Shown in pieces: positions 18,251-27,992 of a stretch of 64,000 bases of DNA. Below the pieces are notes generated by a model that saw nothing but the letters and a program-made list of their open reading frames with translations, was not told where the DNA came from and searched no databases. The stretch comes from Alphaproteobacteria bacterium (GTDB lineage: Bacteria > Pseudomonadota > Alphaproteobacteria > Micropepsales > Micropepsaceae). Location of the stretch: positions 124,001-188,000 of the forward strand of contig JANXXU010000006.1 in assembly GCA_025350465.1 (NCBI GenBank). Reading direction: 5' to 3'. Numbering within the stretch: the first letter of the stretch is position 1; every line of letters begins with the position of its first letter. A program made the position numbers and the translations under genes.

Positions 18251-18909
18251 GTTGTCGCCGTTTGCAAGGTTTGGATCGCCTGGCCATGTGCATGGGCGGA
18301 GCGGGCGACGACGGCGGTGATGAGGACAAAGGCCACGAAGCCGGCGAGCAGAGGCCCCGAACCGACGTTCGACAGAGCGCCGATGCCCAAGTGCGAAAGA
18401 GTGTATAGCGCGAGGGGTGTGTAGACCGCCGAGATCGAAAGTGTCGTGAGCACGAAACGTTTGAACGAGACGCCAAATCCGCCGCAAGCGACAAAGGTCG
18501 GAAATAACACGCCGGGGACAAGGCGCGACAACACGACGGCGTGAGTCAGATGGGATTCGAGCCACGTGCTCGATTGAACCGCTGCTTCATTGCGCAGGAA
18601 GCGCGCCCGCGCCCAATCGTTTCGCCTCACCAAGACGCCAACCCCGTAGATGCAAACGTCGCTGGCGATGATGGCGCCGAACAGGACGATACCGACGTAG
18701 AAGGCCGCCATTCTTTGCTCCGCGATCAGGAGCGCGCCGCCGGCCAATGCTGCACTTTCGTTCACGAACGTGCCGAAGAATAACGCCGCCGGTTGCCATA
18801 GCTGGTCGGCTACACTCGAAACGGCATGGACCACATGGTGAACCGCCGGCGACCTCGCATGAGCTGAAGCACCGGCTCGTTGTCCGAACCGCCGCAGCTG
18901 AGCACGCAC
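18175..18909 (-). CDS. DedA / SNARE-associated (VTT) family membrane protein
   Basis: This protein of up to 244 residues has the DedA pattern: FFGTFVNESAALAGGALLI, then the conserved loop SRLVPGVLFPTFVACGGFGVS that matches the family's R-x-x-P-x-x-R/P region, and several membrane helices. DedA proteins move lipid carriers such as undecaprenyl phosphate or phospholipids across the inner membrane. The start is uncertain: no ATG exists in frame before the first helix, so this GTG or a later GTG near 18833 is used. It overlaps the end of the M28 gene on the other strand. Confidence 0.75.
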   Translation of the reverse strand: MRAQLRRFGQRAGASAHARSPAVHHVVHAVSSVADQLWQPAALFFGTFVNESAALAGGALLIAEQRMAAFYVGIVLFGAIIASDVCIYGVGVLVRRNDWARARFLRNEAAVQSSTWLESHLTHAVVLSRLVPGVLFPTFVACGGFGVSFKRFVLTTLSISAVYTPLALYTLSHLGIGALSNVGSGPLLAGFVAFVLITAVVARSAHAHGQAIQTLQTATTYFLGGDRVAARATDSIAMAATAAP

Positions 18910-19133
18910 ATATGATCAGGGCCGGTGTGAATGCCGACTGAACCGGACGTTCAACCGACAGCTAGCTATTGCCCTCTTCTCAGCTGGCGCCAGAGAAGGC
19001 GCCTCTTGTCGCTGTCGCCGCTGGAAGGCAACGGTGTCCGCAACGCACGAGGTCGTGATCGCGCTTGACCATCGCTCTCACGCACGCGCAATGAGGGCGC
19101 GATTGACGATAAGACTAGGCCGATTGGCCGTGG

Positions 19134-20390
19134 TCAGCCTGCGATACGAACCGGAACTTCGGTGAAGCCGTGCACGAAGTTTGAGCGCGTGCGCACCGGT
19201 TCGCCGACGAGTTCGATGCGCTCGAAGCGCTTCATGATCTCTTCCCACACGATTTTCAGCTGCATCTCTGCGACACGGTTGCCCATGCAGCGGTGGATGC
19301 CGAAGCCGAACGACAGATGATGTCGCGGGTTGGCGCGGTCGATGATGAATTCGTTGGGCCGCTCGATCGTCGTGTCGTCGCGGTTGCCCGAGATGTACCA
19401 CATCACGACCTTGTCGCCCTTGCGGATCGTTTTGCCACCGACGACGGCATCTGTCTTGGCTGTGCGGCGCATGTGCGACAGCGGCGTTTGATAACGGATG
19501 ATCTCAGACACCATCGAAGGGATCAGCGCCGGGTTCGCGCGCAGCTTGTCGTACTCGGCCGGGAAGCGGTTGAGCGCTACGACGCCGCCCGAGATTGAGT
19601 TGCGCGTCGTATCGTTGCCGCCGACGATGAGCAGCATCAATGTGCCCAGATAGAGCATCGGATCCTTGTACATATCCTTCGTCGAGGGCCCGCGTGCCAA
19701 GAGCGAGATGAAATCGAAACCCGGCTTGTCGGTATTCACGCGCTCGTTCCACAGGCGCACGAAATACGCCAAGCACTCGTGCAGAATTTCCTGCCGCTTC
19801 TCGGGCGCGAGTGACGTGACGCCGACCGTTTCCGTTGCCGTGGTCACGTCCGACCAATAGGGCAGCAAGTGGCGATCCTCGAATGGAAAATCGAAGAGCG
19901 TCGCCAGCATTTGCGTGGTGAGCTCGATCGACACGTGTTCGACCCAATTGAATGTCTTGTTGCGCGGCAGCGCATCGAGGATCTTGCCGGCGCGCTCGCG
20001 AATGATGGGCTCGAGTTCGAGCAGGCGCGCGGGGCTGACGGCCGGCGTCACGACTTTGCGATGTTCGTCGTGGGTCGGCGGGTCCATGGCGATGAACATC
20101 GGCGGGGCGAATTCGCCCGGTGCATCGCCGATGACTATGTCGCGGTCCGATGAAAAGGCCGCCGGATTCGTTTCGACTTTCACGATGTCGTCGAATTTTG
20201 TGATCGACCAATAGGGGCCGAATTCGCTCTCGGCGCAGAAATGCACCGGGTCTTCGTTGCGCAGCCGTTCGAAATAGCCCCACTGCGCGTCGCGTTCGTA
20301 GAGCTCCGCTTTGCTCACGTCGATCTTCGCCAACGGAATCGACCAGGCTTCATTTTCGGCGCTTGTATGAGCGCGCGGTGCGACGGACAT
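19134..20390 (-). CDS. Cytochrome P450, CYP153-like
   Basis: The 418-residue protein contains the I-helix GGNDTTRN, an ExxR-type EIIR, and the heme-binding FGFGIHRCMGNRVAEMQ with its Cys near residue 366. The C-terminal RSNFVHGFTEVPVRI and LKIVWEEIMKRFERIE strongly recall CYP153 enzymes, which hydroxylate alkanes or fatty acids at the terminal carbon using a 2Fe-2S ferredoxin and a ferredoxin reductase. No ferredoxin or reductase gene is adjacent. A clean GGAGGAA site lies six bases before the ATG. The subfamily call is from memory of the motifs; other bacterial P450 groups are possible. Confidence 0.85.
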   Translation of the reverse strand: MSVAPRAHTSAENEAWSIPLAKIDVSKAELYERDAQWGYFERLRNEDPVHFCAESEFGPYWSITKFDDIVKVETNPAAFSSDRDIVIGDAPGEFAPPMFIAMDPPTHDEHRKVVTPAVSPARLLELEPIIRERAGKILDALPRNKTFNWVEHVSIELTTQMLATLFDFPFEDRHLLPYWSDVTTATETVGVTSLAPEKRQEILHECLAYFVRLWNERVNTDKPGFDFISLLARGPSTKDMYKDPMLYLGTLMLLIVGGNDTTRNSISGGVVALNRFPAEYDKLRANPALIPSMVSEIIRYQTPLSHMRRTAKTDAVVGGKTIRKGDKVVMWYISGNRDDTTIERPNEFIIDRANPRHHLSFGFGIHRCMGNRVAEMQLKIVWEEIMKRFERIELVGEPVRTRSNFVHGFTEVPVRIAG

Positions 20391-20648
20391 TCGGAAATTC
20401 CTCCAAGGCGACCGTGATTGCGATGCAGCGAGAGACTAATGCCGATGCGGTGTCGGCGCCAAGGAGTGGTTGAGTTCCGCGCGTATCGTCATGCTGCAAA
20501 GCACAATGAGCATCAGCGTAACGATGCGCACACCATTTGTGAACGCAACTTCAACAATTCGGGTGTAATTTCAACGAATCACCGGCCGTCATGAGAAGCG
20601 CCGGGTCGGGCCCGTGGCCCTCGCCTTGGGCCCGCATGGGAGCAGGAA

Positions 20649-20888
20649 ATGCAAGAACGTACCCCTATCAACACGCTGAACACCGTCAACTTCGCGGCGA
20701 TGAGAGTCATCCGCGAGGCCTTCGACGACGCCTTGAAGGAAGTTCAAGTGCGTCGCGGCACCGCAATGCCGCCCTCCGACGACACACGCGCCAAGCTCGC
20801 CCGGCAAATTCTTGACTTGGCAAAGCTCGGAGAGCGCGATGCCATTCGCTTGCGCGACGGCGCGCTGAGCGCATTGCACCTCGCTTAA
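20649..20888 (+). CDS. Small conserved-looking protein of unknown function
   Basis: The 79-residue protein has an AGGAA site just before its ATG and codon usage like its neighbours. Its C-terminal half (LARQILDLAKLGERDAIRL) is helical and amphipathic and recalls small uncharacterised proteins of alphaproteobacteria, but I cannot name a family. It lies 96 bp before the hybrid kinase gene on the same strand and could be co-transcribed with it. Confidence 0.6.
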   Translation: MQERTPINTLNTVNFAAMRVIREAFDDALKEVQVRRGTAMPPSDDTRAKLARQILDLAKLGERDAIRLRDGALSALHLA

Positions 20889-20984
20889 GGAATTGCTCAT
20901 TTATTGAGCGGTTTACTCCAAATTCAGCACCCAAGCGCATGATGGCGTTGCACAACGCGCGCCCGCTTGAGCTGAACCAACGCA

Positions 20985-22595
20985 ATGAAAAAAGACTCCG
21001 CAACGGACACGCCGGCCAACCTCGCGGCGTTGATCGAAGAGGCAGTTCACGCGCTCTCCGACGGATTTGCGATTTTCGACGCCGACAATCAGATGATCTT
21101 CGCCAACGAGCCGTCGCGCCGGAATTTCGCGAACACCTACGACGGCATGAAACGCGGGATGAGCTATCCCGAAGCCCACCTCGACTCCGTGCGCAAGGCC
21201 TTGCCCCATCTGACGGAAGACCAGTGCCAGGAGGTCGCCGACAAACTTCTCGCGCGCATGCGCGCGGGCAAGCCGACGATCCTGCTCACCGACGGCGGTC
21301 TGCCGGTGCAAACCGTCTACCGGCCGATGCGCGATGGGCGCATGGTCGCTATCTCAGCCGACATCTCCGCGCTGCGGCAAAAGGAAAAAGAGTTGGAGGT
21401 GGCAAAGGCAAAGGCCGAAGCCGCAAATCAGGCGAAGTCCGATTTCCTCGCCAATATCAGCCACGAGATCCGAACGCCGCTCAACGGCATCCTAGGGATG
21501 GCGCAGGTTTTGGCCGCGGCCGACCTCGATCCCCAGCAGAAAGAGCAGGTCGAAGCGATCCTGGAGTCCGGCAAGTCACTGATGTCGATCGTCAACGATG
21601 TCTTGGACCTCTCGAAGATCGAAGCAGGCCGGCTGGAAATCGCGCCCGTCGATCACGATCTCGGCCACATGTTGCGCCGCTTGCAAAAGCTCTGGGGCGC
21701 CCGCGCAGACGAAAAGGGCATCAAGCTCATTGTCGCCGCCGACGCTAGCCTGCCGCCACGGCTCAAGCTCGATCCCGTGCGCGTTCGTCAATGCATATCC
21801 AACTTGATCTCGAATGCAATCAAGTTCACCGACCGCGGCCTCGTCACCGTCATCGCCTCGATCGACGAGACCAAGGACGGCGCCGTCACCACGAGCGTGC
21901 GCGTCGAGGATTCGGGCATCGGCATGAACGAGGAGACGCTGGCGAAACTGTTTCAGCCGTTCACCCAAGCCGACGCCTCGACGACGCGCCGCTTCGGCGG
22001 CACCGGCCTCGGCCTTTCCATCACACGCAAACTCGCCAACCTGATGGGCGGAGACGTAACGGTCGAAAGCGTTCCCCATCGCGGCTCGGTTTTCACGCTC
22101 AAATTCAAGGCTGAGATTGCGCAAACCTACACCGGTGCACTCGATCCAAGCACCGGCAGGAGCGGCGGCGCCGAAAGAATGATGAACGCGCAAGGCGTCG
22201 CCGTTCTTATTGTCGACGATCATCCGTTGAACCGGACAGTCGCCCGCTTATTTCTCGAGCCGCACGGTTTCAAAATCACCGAAGCCGAAAACGGCCGCGA
22301 CGCACTTGCCGCTCTCAAGAGTCAAGCCTTCGATCTCGTTCTCCTCGATGTGCACATGCCCGTCATGGACGGACCGGAAACCATCCGCCACATCCGCGAC
22401 GCCGACGAAGATTGGGCGAACGTGCCGGTGATCGCTCTGACCGCCGACGCGATGTCGGGCGATCGCGAAAAACTTCTCGGCGCCGGCATGACCGGCTACG
22501 TCTCCAAGCCCATCGACCAGCGCGAACTCATCGCCGAAATCTGCCGCGTGCGTGGTGAGACGGCGCTGGTGCCGGCGAGGATCACAGCGGCTTAG
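20985..22595 (+). CDS. Cytosolic hybrid histidine kinase: PAS, HisKA, HATPase, receiver
   Basis: The 536-residue protein has no membrane segment. A PAS domain (about residues 10-125, with ALSDGFAIFDADNQMIFAN) is followed by a short coiled coil (KEKELEVAKAKAEAANQAK), a HisKA domain with the phospho-His near 159 (ISHEIRTPLNGILG), an ATPase domain (SNAIKFTDRG, DSGIGMNEE, GGTGLGLSI) and a C-terminal receiver with its Asp near 453 (LVLLDVHMPVMDG). The soluble PAS domain suggests sensing of an internal cue such as redox state or a metabolite. No downstream phosphotransferase or regulator gene is adjacent. Confidence 0.9.
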   Translation: MKKDSATDTPANLAALIEEAVHALSDGFAIFDADNQMIFANEPSRRNFANTYDGMKRGMSYPEAHLDSVRKALPHLTEDQCQEVADKLLARMRAGKPTILLTDGGLPVQTVYRPMRDGRMVAISADISALRQKEKELEVAKAKAEAANQAKSDFLANISHEIRTPLNGILGMAQVLAAADLDPQQKEQVEAILESGKSLMSIVNDVLDLSKIEAGRLEIAPVDHDLGHMLRRLQKLWGARADEKGIKLIVAADASLPPRLKLDPVRVRQCISNLISNAIKFTDRGLVTVIASIDETKDGAVTTSVRVEDSGIGMNEETLAKLFQPFTQADASTTRRFGGTGLGLSITRKLANLMGGDVTVESVPHRGSVFTLKFKAEIAQTYTGALDPSTGRSGGAERMMNAQGVAVLIVDDHPLNRTVARLFLEPHGFKITEAENGRDALAALKSQAFDLVLLDVHMPVMDGPETIRHIRDADEDWANVPVIALTADAMSGDREKLLGAGMTGYVSKPIDQRELIAEICRVRGETALVPARITAA

Positions 22596-23102
22596 CTAAC
22601 GGCCGTTGCAATTATACGCTGACGGCGCCCGCTCCTTTCGCATCAGGCATCGCACTTCTTCCTCGGTCAGGGTGTCGAGTCCGCGCCCATAGTAGAAATG
22701 CGCTGCTCTACTGAAGCCATGGACCTGGTGTCCCAGATAGGCTTGAGCTGCATACAGCGCCACCAGATCTTTGCGCTGAAATCTGAGTTCGATCCACCAA
22801 CTTAGCGCAAGGTCTTCGACCCGATGACCCCAGTCCTCGCTAGGCGGTCCGTTGCACTCAGTCGGCCAAGTCACAAGTCGCACGACCCAGAAGTGTGATG
22901 ATTTCTTCTGCTCCACCTCGATCGCCCTAGTCACGAACGCGGGTGGTTTTCGATCAAGCGGATCGGCGTGCTTAAGAACGTCGAGCGCCGCTTGGGTGCA
23001 GCGTGCGAACTTGGGCCCCTCAGTCATGGCGGGCAGAATGATGCCCGGTACCACGATGATTGCGGCAAGGGCGATGACGAATTTGTCGAGCCTTGTAAGC
23101 AT
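22596..23102 (-). CDS. Short GT51-like (transglycosylase-related) membrane protein
   Basis: The 168-residue protein has one N-terminal helix (about residues 7-25) and an exported domain. Its second half, with ALSWWIELRFQRKDLVALYA, AYLGHQVHGFSRAAHFYYG and LTEEEVRCLM, follows the pattern of the C-terminal lobe of peptidoglycan glycosyltransferases (Y-L-N-x-x-x-x-G ... G-x-x-x-A-A-x-x-Y-F ... L-x-x-x-E-A-x-L). The catalytic SED-x-x-F motif is not evident, although IEVEQKK may be a remnant. An AGGAAAG site supports this ATG. It could be a degenerate transglycosylase or a binding protein. Confidence 0.6.
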   Translation of the reverse strand: MLTRLDKFVIALAAIIVVPGIILPAMTEGPKFARCTQAALDVLKHADPLDRKPPAFVTRAIEVEQKKSSHFWVVRLVTWPTECNGPPSEDWGHRVEDLALSWWIELRFQRKDLVALYAAQAYLGHQVHGFSRAAHFYYGRGLDTLTEEEVRCLMRKERAPSAYNCNGR

Positions 23103-23258
23103 CAAGATCTTTCCTGGGCTTGTGCCCTTTTAGCAGGGGCGTCGGCAGTGGGCTGTGACGGCCATGCCAAACAGGTTTCTTAGGGGTGGCCGCTTTTTCC
23201 GCATCACGATGGGCGGAAATCCTTCGCGAATTCAGGCTGTTATGGCATTGTGCGACGC

Positions 23259-24320
23259 ATGAAAATCCTGGTGACCGGCGGAGCAGGCTTCATCGGCTCG
23301 GCAGTCGCACGTTTGTTCGTGCGCGAGAGCGAGCACGACGTCTTGGTCGTCGACAAGCTGACCTATGCTGGCAATCTGGAGTCGCTTTCCCCGATCCGGG
23401 ACCATAAGCGCTTTGCCTTTCTCAAGGCCGATATCGGCGATCGCTTGGCCATGCGCACGGCGTTCGCATCGTTTCGGCCCGACATCGTCATGCACCTCGC
23501 CGCCGAAAGTCATGTCGACCGCTCGATCGATGCGCCCGGTGATTTCATCACGACCAATATCGTCGGCACCTACACATTGCTTGAGGTCACGCTTGCCTGG
23601 CACCGCGAACTCGATGCCGATCGCGCGCGCCGCTTCCGCTTCCATCACATCTCGACCGACGAGGTATTCGGTTCGCTCGGTCCCGCGGGAGCCTTCCGCG
23701 AGGACACGGGTTATGCCCCGCGCTCGCCCTATTCGGCCTCGAAGGCAGCAAGTGACCATCTGGTGCGCGCTTGGGCCGAGACCTACGGCTTGCCGGTTGT
23801 GCTCTCGAATTGCTCGAACAACTACGGGCCCTACCAGTTCCCGGAAAAATTGATCCCGTTGACGATCCTGAACGGGATGAAAGGCGCAAGCCTGCCCGTT
23901 TACGGCACGGGCGAGAACGTGCGCGATTGGATCTTCGTTGAGGATCACGCCAAGGGCCTCGCGGAGGTCGCGTTGCGCGGGCGGCCGGGCGAAACTTATT
24001 TGCTCGGCGCCCGCACCGAACGCCGCAACATCGACGTCGTCCGCGCGATTTGCGCGGCGTTGGATCGCCTTGCGCCGGATACGGTCGGCCCGCACGCGCG
24101 TCTCATTCAATTCGTCACCGACCGTCCCGGCCACGATCATCGCTATGCCGTCGACTGCTCGAAGGCAGAGCGCGAACTTGGCTGGCGTCCGCACGCCTCG
24201 TTTGAATCCAATCTCGAGACCACCGTGCGTTGGTACCTTGAAAACAAAGCGTGGTGGCAGCGCATCCACTCAGGCGCCTACCGTGGTGAGCGCCTCGGCC
24301 TAGGTACGGTGAAGGCGTGA
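23259..24320 (+). CDS. rfbB: dTDP-glucose 4,6-dehydratase
   Basis: The 353-residue enzyme of the extended short-chain dehydrogenase family catalyses the second step of dTDP-L-rhamnose synthesis. It has the NAD-binding [11 protein letters not shown] at its start, [13 protein letters not shown], the catalytic Thr-Asp-Glu in STDEVFG, and the Tyr-Lys pair in [10 protein letters not shown]. Length is normal for the family. I used the ATG rather than a GTG three codons upstream. It leads a tightly coupled operon with rfbD, rfbA, rfbC and two glycosyltransferase-type genes, overlapping rfbD by GTGA. Confidence 0.95.
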   Translation: MKILVTGGAGFIGSAVARLFVRESEHDVLVVDKLTYAGNLESLSPIRDHKRFAFLKADIGDRLAMRTAFASFRPDIVMHLAAESHVDRSIDAPGDFITTNIVGTYTLLEVTLAWHRELDADRARRFRFHHISTDEVFGSLGPAGAFREDTGYAPRSPYSASKAASDHLVRAWAETYGLPVVLSNCSNNYGPYQFPEKLIPLTILNGMKGASLPVYGTGENVRDWIFVEDHAKGLAEVALRGRPGETYLLGARTERRNIDVVRAICAALDRLAPDTVGPHARLIQFVTDRPGHDHRYAVDCSKAERELGWRPHASFESNLETTVRWYLENKAWWQRIHSGAYRGERLGLGTVKA

Positions 24321-25210
24321 TCGAACGCGAACTCGAAATTGTGCTTTTCGGTAGTGGAGGACAGTTGGGCTCGGCGCTGTGCCGCAGCGCTGAAAAGCGC
24401 GAGACGTCGCTCTGCGCCTTTTCGCGGACGGATTGCGATATCGCCGACAAGGCCATGCTCCTGGATGCCGTGAATGCCAAGCGGCCGACGCTCGTAATCA
24501 ACGCAGCCGCCTACGCGGCCGTCGATCGCGCGGAGGCCGAGCAGGGTCGCGCATTCGCGATCAACCGCGATGGAGCCGCCAATGTCGCGGCCGCTGCCAA
24601 GTCGGTGGGCGCCTTGCTAATCCATATATCGACGGATTACGTCTTCGACGGTAGTAAGAACGAGCCATACGTCGAGACCGATCCCGTTGCGCCGCTAGGC
24701 ATCTACGGTGTCTCGAAAGCTGAAGGCGAAAGCGCGATCCTAGAACGAATGCCCACAGGTGCTTTGATCCTGCGCACGGCTTGGCTTTATGGCCTAGAAG
24801 GCGCGAACTTCGTGAAGACGATGCTGCGCCTGGGCGCTGAGCGTGAAGTCGTGCGCGTGGTCGACGATCAACGCGGCTCGCCGACCTTCGCTGACGACTT
24901 GGCCGACGCGATTCTCGAGCTTGCGTATCAGTTGAAGCCCGTTCGATCGCGCGTCTATCATTTGGCGGGGCAGGGTACTGCGACCTGGTGCGAATTCGCC
25001 CGCGAAATCTTCACCGAGGCGGGCAGACGAGGCCTGCGCACGCCGCGCCTTGAGCCGATACCGACATCGCAATATCCGACGTCGGCCAAACGCCCGGCGA
25101 ATTCTGTGCTCAATTGCAGTTTGATAAAGCGTGACTTCGGCATCGCCTTGCCGCCCTGGCGCGACGGCTTGAAGCGTATGCTCGCCGCACATCTGGAGGC
25201 CGCCCGATGA
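24317..25210 (+). CDS. rfbD: dTDP-4-dehydrorhamnose reductase
   Basis: This 297-residue protein is the NADPH-dependent last enzyme of dTDP-L-rhamnose synthesis. It has a [10 protein letters not shown] nucleotide-binding loop, [10 protein letters not shown], the STDYVFDG block, YGVSKAEGE with the catalytic Tyr-Lys pair, and RTAWLYG. The GTG start lies in the overlap with the rfbB stop. Its stop overlaps rfbA in ATGA, so translation of the pathway is coupled. Confidence 0.95.
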   Translation: MIERELEIVLFGSGGQLGSALCRSAEKRETSLCAFSRTDCDIADKAMLLDAVNAKRPTLVINAAAYAAVDRAEAEQGRAFAINRDGAANVAAAAKSVGALLIHISTDYVFDGSKNEPYVETDPVAPLGIYGVSKAEGESAILERMPTGALILRTAWLYGLEGANFVKTMLRLGAEREVVRVVDDQRGSPTFADDLADAILELAYQLKPVRSRVYHLAGQGTATWCEFAREIFTEAGRRGLRTPRLEPIPTSQYPTSAKRPANSVLNCSLIKRDFGIALPPWRDGLKRMLAAHLEAAR

Positions 25211-26082
25211 AAGGAATCATCCTCGCCGGCGGTCACGGCACGCGGCTTTATCCCCTGACCTTGGCGACTTCGAAGCAGCTCTTGCCGGTCTTCGACAAAC
25301 CGATGATCTACTACGCGCTGTCGAGCCTGATGCTCGCCGGCATTCGCGATATCTTGATCATTTCGACGCCTCACGATCTGCCGTCGTTTCAAAAAGCCTT
25401 GGGCGACGGCGCCGATTTCGGTGTGCGGCTGACTTATGCCGAGCAACCGCGTCCCGAGGGGCTGGCGCAAGCCTTTGTCATCGGCGCCGGCCACATTGGG
25501 GACGACAGCGTCGCTCTTGCGCTGGGCGACAATCTCCTGTTCGGCCAAGGTTTGCAGGTCGTTCTCCAACGCGCGGCAGCGCTCGCAAGCGGCGGTCTGG
25601 TATTCGGCTATCACGTGCCGGACCCGCAGCGTTACGGCGTCGTTGAATTCGACAAGACGGGCCGCGCCCTCTCGATCGTCGAAAAGCCCGCGCAACCGAA
25701 ATCGAATTGGGCCGTCATCGGCCTCTATTTCTATGACAATCGCGTCGTCGACATCGCGCGCGCCCTGAAGCCGTCCAAGCGCGGCGAGCTTGAGATTACG
25801 GATATCAACGCGACCTACCTGTCGCGCGGCGAGTTGCAAGTCGAACGTTTGAGTCGTGGCTTTGCCTGGCTCGATGCCGGCACGCACGACTCGCTTATTG
25901 AAGCGGGCGAATTTGTCCGCACAATCCAGCACCGGACAGGCTTACAGATCGCCTGTCTTGAGGAAATCGCGCTCGACAAGGGTTGGCTCGAGCCCGGCGA
26001 CGTCATGCGCCGCGCGCAGAAGCTTGCCGCAACCGACTATGGCCAATACCTCCGCCGCCTTCTGGAAGATCGCGATGCTTGA
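25207..26082 (+). CDS. rfbA: Glucose-1-phosphate thymidylyltransferase
   Basis: The 291-residue nucleotidyltransferase makes dTDP-glucose from dTTP and glucose 1-phosphate, the committed step of the rhamnose pathway and usually feedback-inhibited by dTDP-rhamnose. The start [17 protein letters not shown] is the signature loop, followed by [24 protein letters not shown] and [20 protein letters not shown]. Its length is that of the short RmlA class. It overlaps rfbC by 8 bp. Confidence 0.96.
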   Translation: MKGIILAGGHGTRLYPLTLATSKQLLPVFDKPMIYYALSSLMLAGIRDILIISTPHDLPSFQKALGDGADFGVRLTYAEQPRPEGLAQAFVIGAGHIGDDSVALALGDNLLFGQGLQVVLQRAAALASGGLVFGYHVPDPQRYGVVEFDKTGRALSIVEKPAQPKSNWAVIGLYFYDNRVVDIARALKPSKRGELEITDINATYLSRGELQVERLSRGFAWLDAGTHDSLIEAGEFVRTIQHRTGLQIACLEEIALDKGWLEPGDVMRRAQKLAATDYGQYLRRLLEDRDA

Positions 26083-26629
26083 CATCCGCTCTCTCGCCAT
26101 TCCGGATGTGAAGGTGATCACGCCCAAACGCCACGGCGATGCCCGGGGCTATTTTGCCGAAACCTGGAATCGCAAAGGCTTTCGCGATGCTGGTATCGAC
26201 GCCGATTTCTGCCAGGACAATCAGTCCCATTCTGCGCCTCTCGGCACAGTGCGTGGCTTGCATTTCCAAACGCCGCCGCACACACAAGCCAAGCTCGTGA
26301 GTGTCCTGCGTGGACGCGTCTTCGACGTCGTCGTGGACTTGCGCAAAGCCTCGCCGACCTTTCGCCGCCACGTTACCTTTGAGTTGAACGCGGAGGATGG
26401 ACACCAGATCTTCGTGCCGAGAGGTTTCGCTCACGGCTACGCGACTCTCGCTTCCGACACGACGGTGCTCTACAAAGCAGACGCGCACTATGCGCCGTCG
26501 AACGACGCAGGCATTTTATGGTCCGATCCCGATCTCGCTATTTCGTGGCCCGTACGGGCCGAAGATGCCGTGCTGTCGGCCAAGGACGCCGCGCTTCCAC
26601 GCCTGCGCGACATCGTCTCGCCGTTTTGA
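26075..26629 (+). CDS. rfbC: dTDP-4-dehydrorhamnose 3,5-epimerase
   Basis: The 184-residue cupin-fold enzyme performs the third step of dTDP-rhamnose synthesis. Motifs include [32 protein letters not shown] with the catalytic His, [11 protein letters not shown], and [13 protein letters not shown] chose the ATG overlapping the end of rfbA; upstream codons in the same frame run through that gene. Length matches the family. It completes the pathway genes of the operon. Confidence 0.95.
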   Translation: MLDIRSLAIPDVKVITPKRHGDARGYFAETWNRKGFRDAGIDADFCQDNQSHSAPLGTVRGLHFQTPPHTQAKLVSVLRGRVFDVVVDLRKASPTFRRHVTFELNAEDGHQIFVPRGFAHGYATLASDTTVLYKADAHYAPSNDAGILWSDPDLAISWPVRAEDAVLSAKDAALPRLRDIVSPF

Positions 26630-26645
26630 CGATGAGTGCGCGGGC

Positions 26646-27992
26646 ATGAATTTCCGTTTCAAGCTTCCGGACCTGCTGAACCGCGCACCGGCGAAGTCCG
26701 AGGCGGCACCGGACGCTCGCGCTTTGCGCGCCGAATCGGATGCCTTGGCCGGCGTGGTTGCGGCCTTCCTGGGCAAGACCGGCCTCTTCGATCGCGAGGC
26801 TTACTCGCGCGCCTATCCCGACATCGCGAAGTCGGGTCTCGATCCGCTGCATCACTACGTGCGCTTCGGCATTCACGCCGGGCGCAATTTTACCAGCCAA
26901 CAGACGATCGCGCGATTGTGGCGCGAAGTGCTGCGAGGCGAGGACTACAAACAAGCGATCGCCGAAATACATCGCCCGCCATCGGTCGCAAATCCAGAGC
27001 GTTTCCGCGTCGGCGTCTATGTGTCGAGCAAGGGCAACTTCTTCATGGCCGAAATCGCGGCGCTCATTGCCGCGGGCTTGGAGGAGGCCGGCGCCGTGTC
27101 TCGCGTTCTTGATGAGACCGCGTCGCCGTCCGCCGACTTCACGCACAATGTCGTGGTCGCGCCGCACGAATTCTTCGTGCTCGGCGATGGCCGGCGTTGG
27201 GCCAACGAGCAATTCGTCTCTCGCGCGACTTTGTTTTCGACCGAGCAGTTGCAGACACAATGGTTCGCACGCTCGTTGCCGTTCCTCCTGCGCGCCCGCC
27301 TTGTCGCAGACCTCAACCACCAAAGCGTCGCGATCCTGCGCCGCGCCGGCGTCAACGCGGCTTGCGTTCAGCCGGGACATTCACAACGTTTCACGGCATT
27401 CACCGCACCCAAGGATTTGAGCGCACATTCTGTGTTTGCCGGTTGCTCGTCCGCTGTGCGTAATCACGATCCTTCATCGCCGCGCTTTGCCGATCGTCCT
27501 TTGGACGTTGCCTTCATGGGGCAGAGTTCGCCCCGCCGCGACGAGTGGCTTGGCGCATACGCGTCGACGTTCGCCAAGCTGCAGGCTTTCATTTACTGCG
27601 CCCGAACGACCGCGCCTCTCAGCGTCGAGACGAGCCCGATGGCGTCGTCCGATGTGAGTGCGGCAATTTTGGGCCGTACGAAGGTTCTTTTGAACTTGCA
27701 TCGCGACGAATACGCCTATTTCGAATGGTGGCGCGTGATGCAGGCGTTCTGGATGAAGGCGGTCGTCGTCAGCGAGCCGTGCTTTCCACATCCGCTGTTC
27801 AAGCCCGGCGTACATTTCTTCGAAGAGGCGCCGCGCCACATTCCCGATCTCGTGAACTGGCTTGCGACCACGCCCGAGGGCCAAGCGAAAGCTGAAGAGG
27901 TCCGCGCCCGCGCGTTCGATGATCTCGTCGGCGAGGCAAGTGCAAGAGCGGCGGGAATGCGCTTGCTCGCGGCGATGGGTGCCGCGTCGTGA
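26646..27992 (+). CDS. Glycosyltransferase-like protein with one surface-glycan repeat
   Basis: The 448-residue protein carries near residues 43-82 one copy of the repeat seen five times in the 1,267-residue glycosyltransferase at 7188 (GLFDREAYSRAYPDIA, then DPLHHYVRFGIHAGRN). The rest has an alternating strand-helix pattern and a late segment (LNLHRDEYAYFEWWRVMQAF) resembling the donor-binding half of GT-B enzymes, but no family is certain. I used the ATG 17 bp after rfbC stops; a longer frame would overlap rfbC. Its stop overlaps the GT2 gene in GTGA. A rhamnosyl or related transfer is inferred from the operon. Confidence 0.7.
   Translation: MNFRFKLPDLLNRAPAKSEAAPDARALRAESDALAGVVAAFLGKTGLFDREAYSRAYPDIAKSGLDPLHHYVRFGIHAGRNFTSQQTIARLWREVLRGEDYKQAIAEIHRPPSVANPERFRVGVYVSSKGNFFMAEIAALIAAGLEEAGAVSRVLDETASPSADFTHNVVVAPHEFFVLGDGRRWANEQFVSRATLFSTEQLQTQWFARSLPFLLRARLVADLNHQSVAILRRAGVNAACVQPGHSQRFTAFTAPKDLSAHSVFAGCSSAVRNHDPSSPRFADRPLDVAFMGQSSPRRDEWLGAYASTFAKLQAFIYCARTTAPLSVETSPMASSDVSAAILGRTKVLLNLHRDEYAYFEWWRVMQAFWMKAVVVSEPCFPHPLFKPGVHFFEEAPRHIPDLVNWLATTPEGQAKAEEVRARAFDDLVGEASARAAGMRLLAAMGAAS

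Noticed and set aside
18986-19003. GGCGCC-AGAGAA-GGCGCC hairpin in the gap after the P450 gene
   Set aside because: Short stem, no U run in either direction and more than 130 bp from the P450 stop; not convincing as a terminator.
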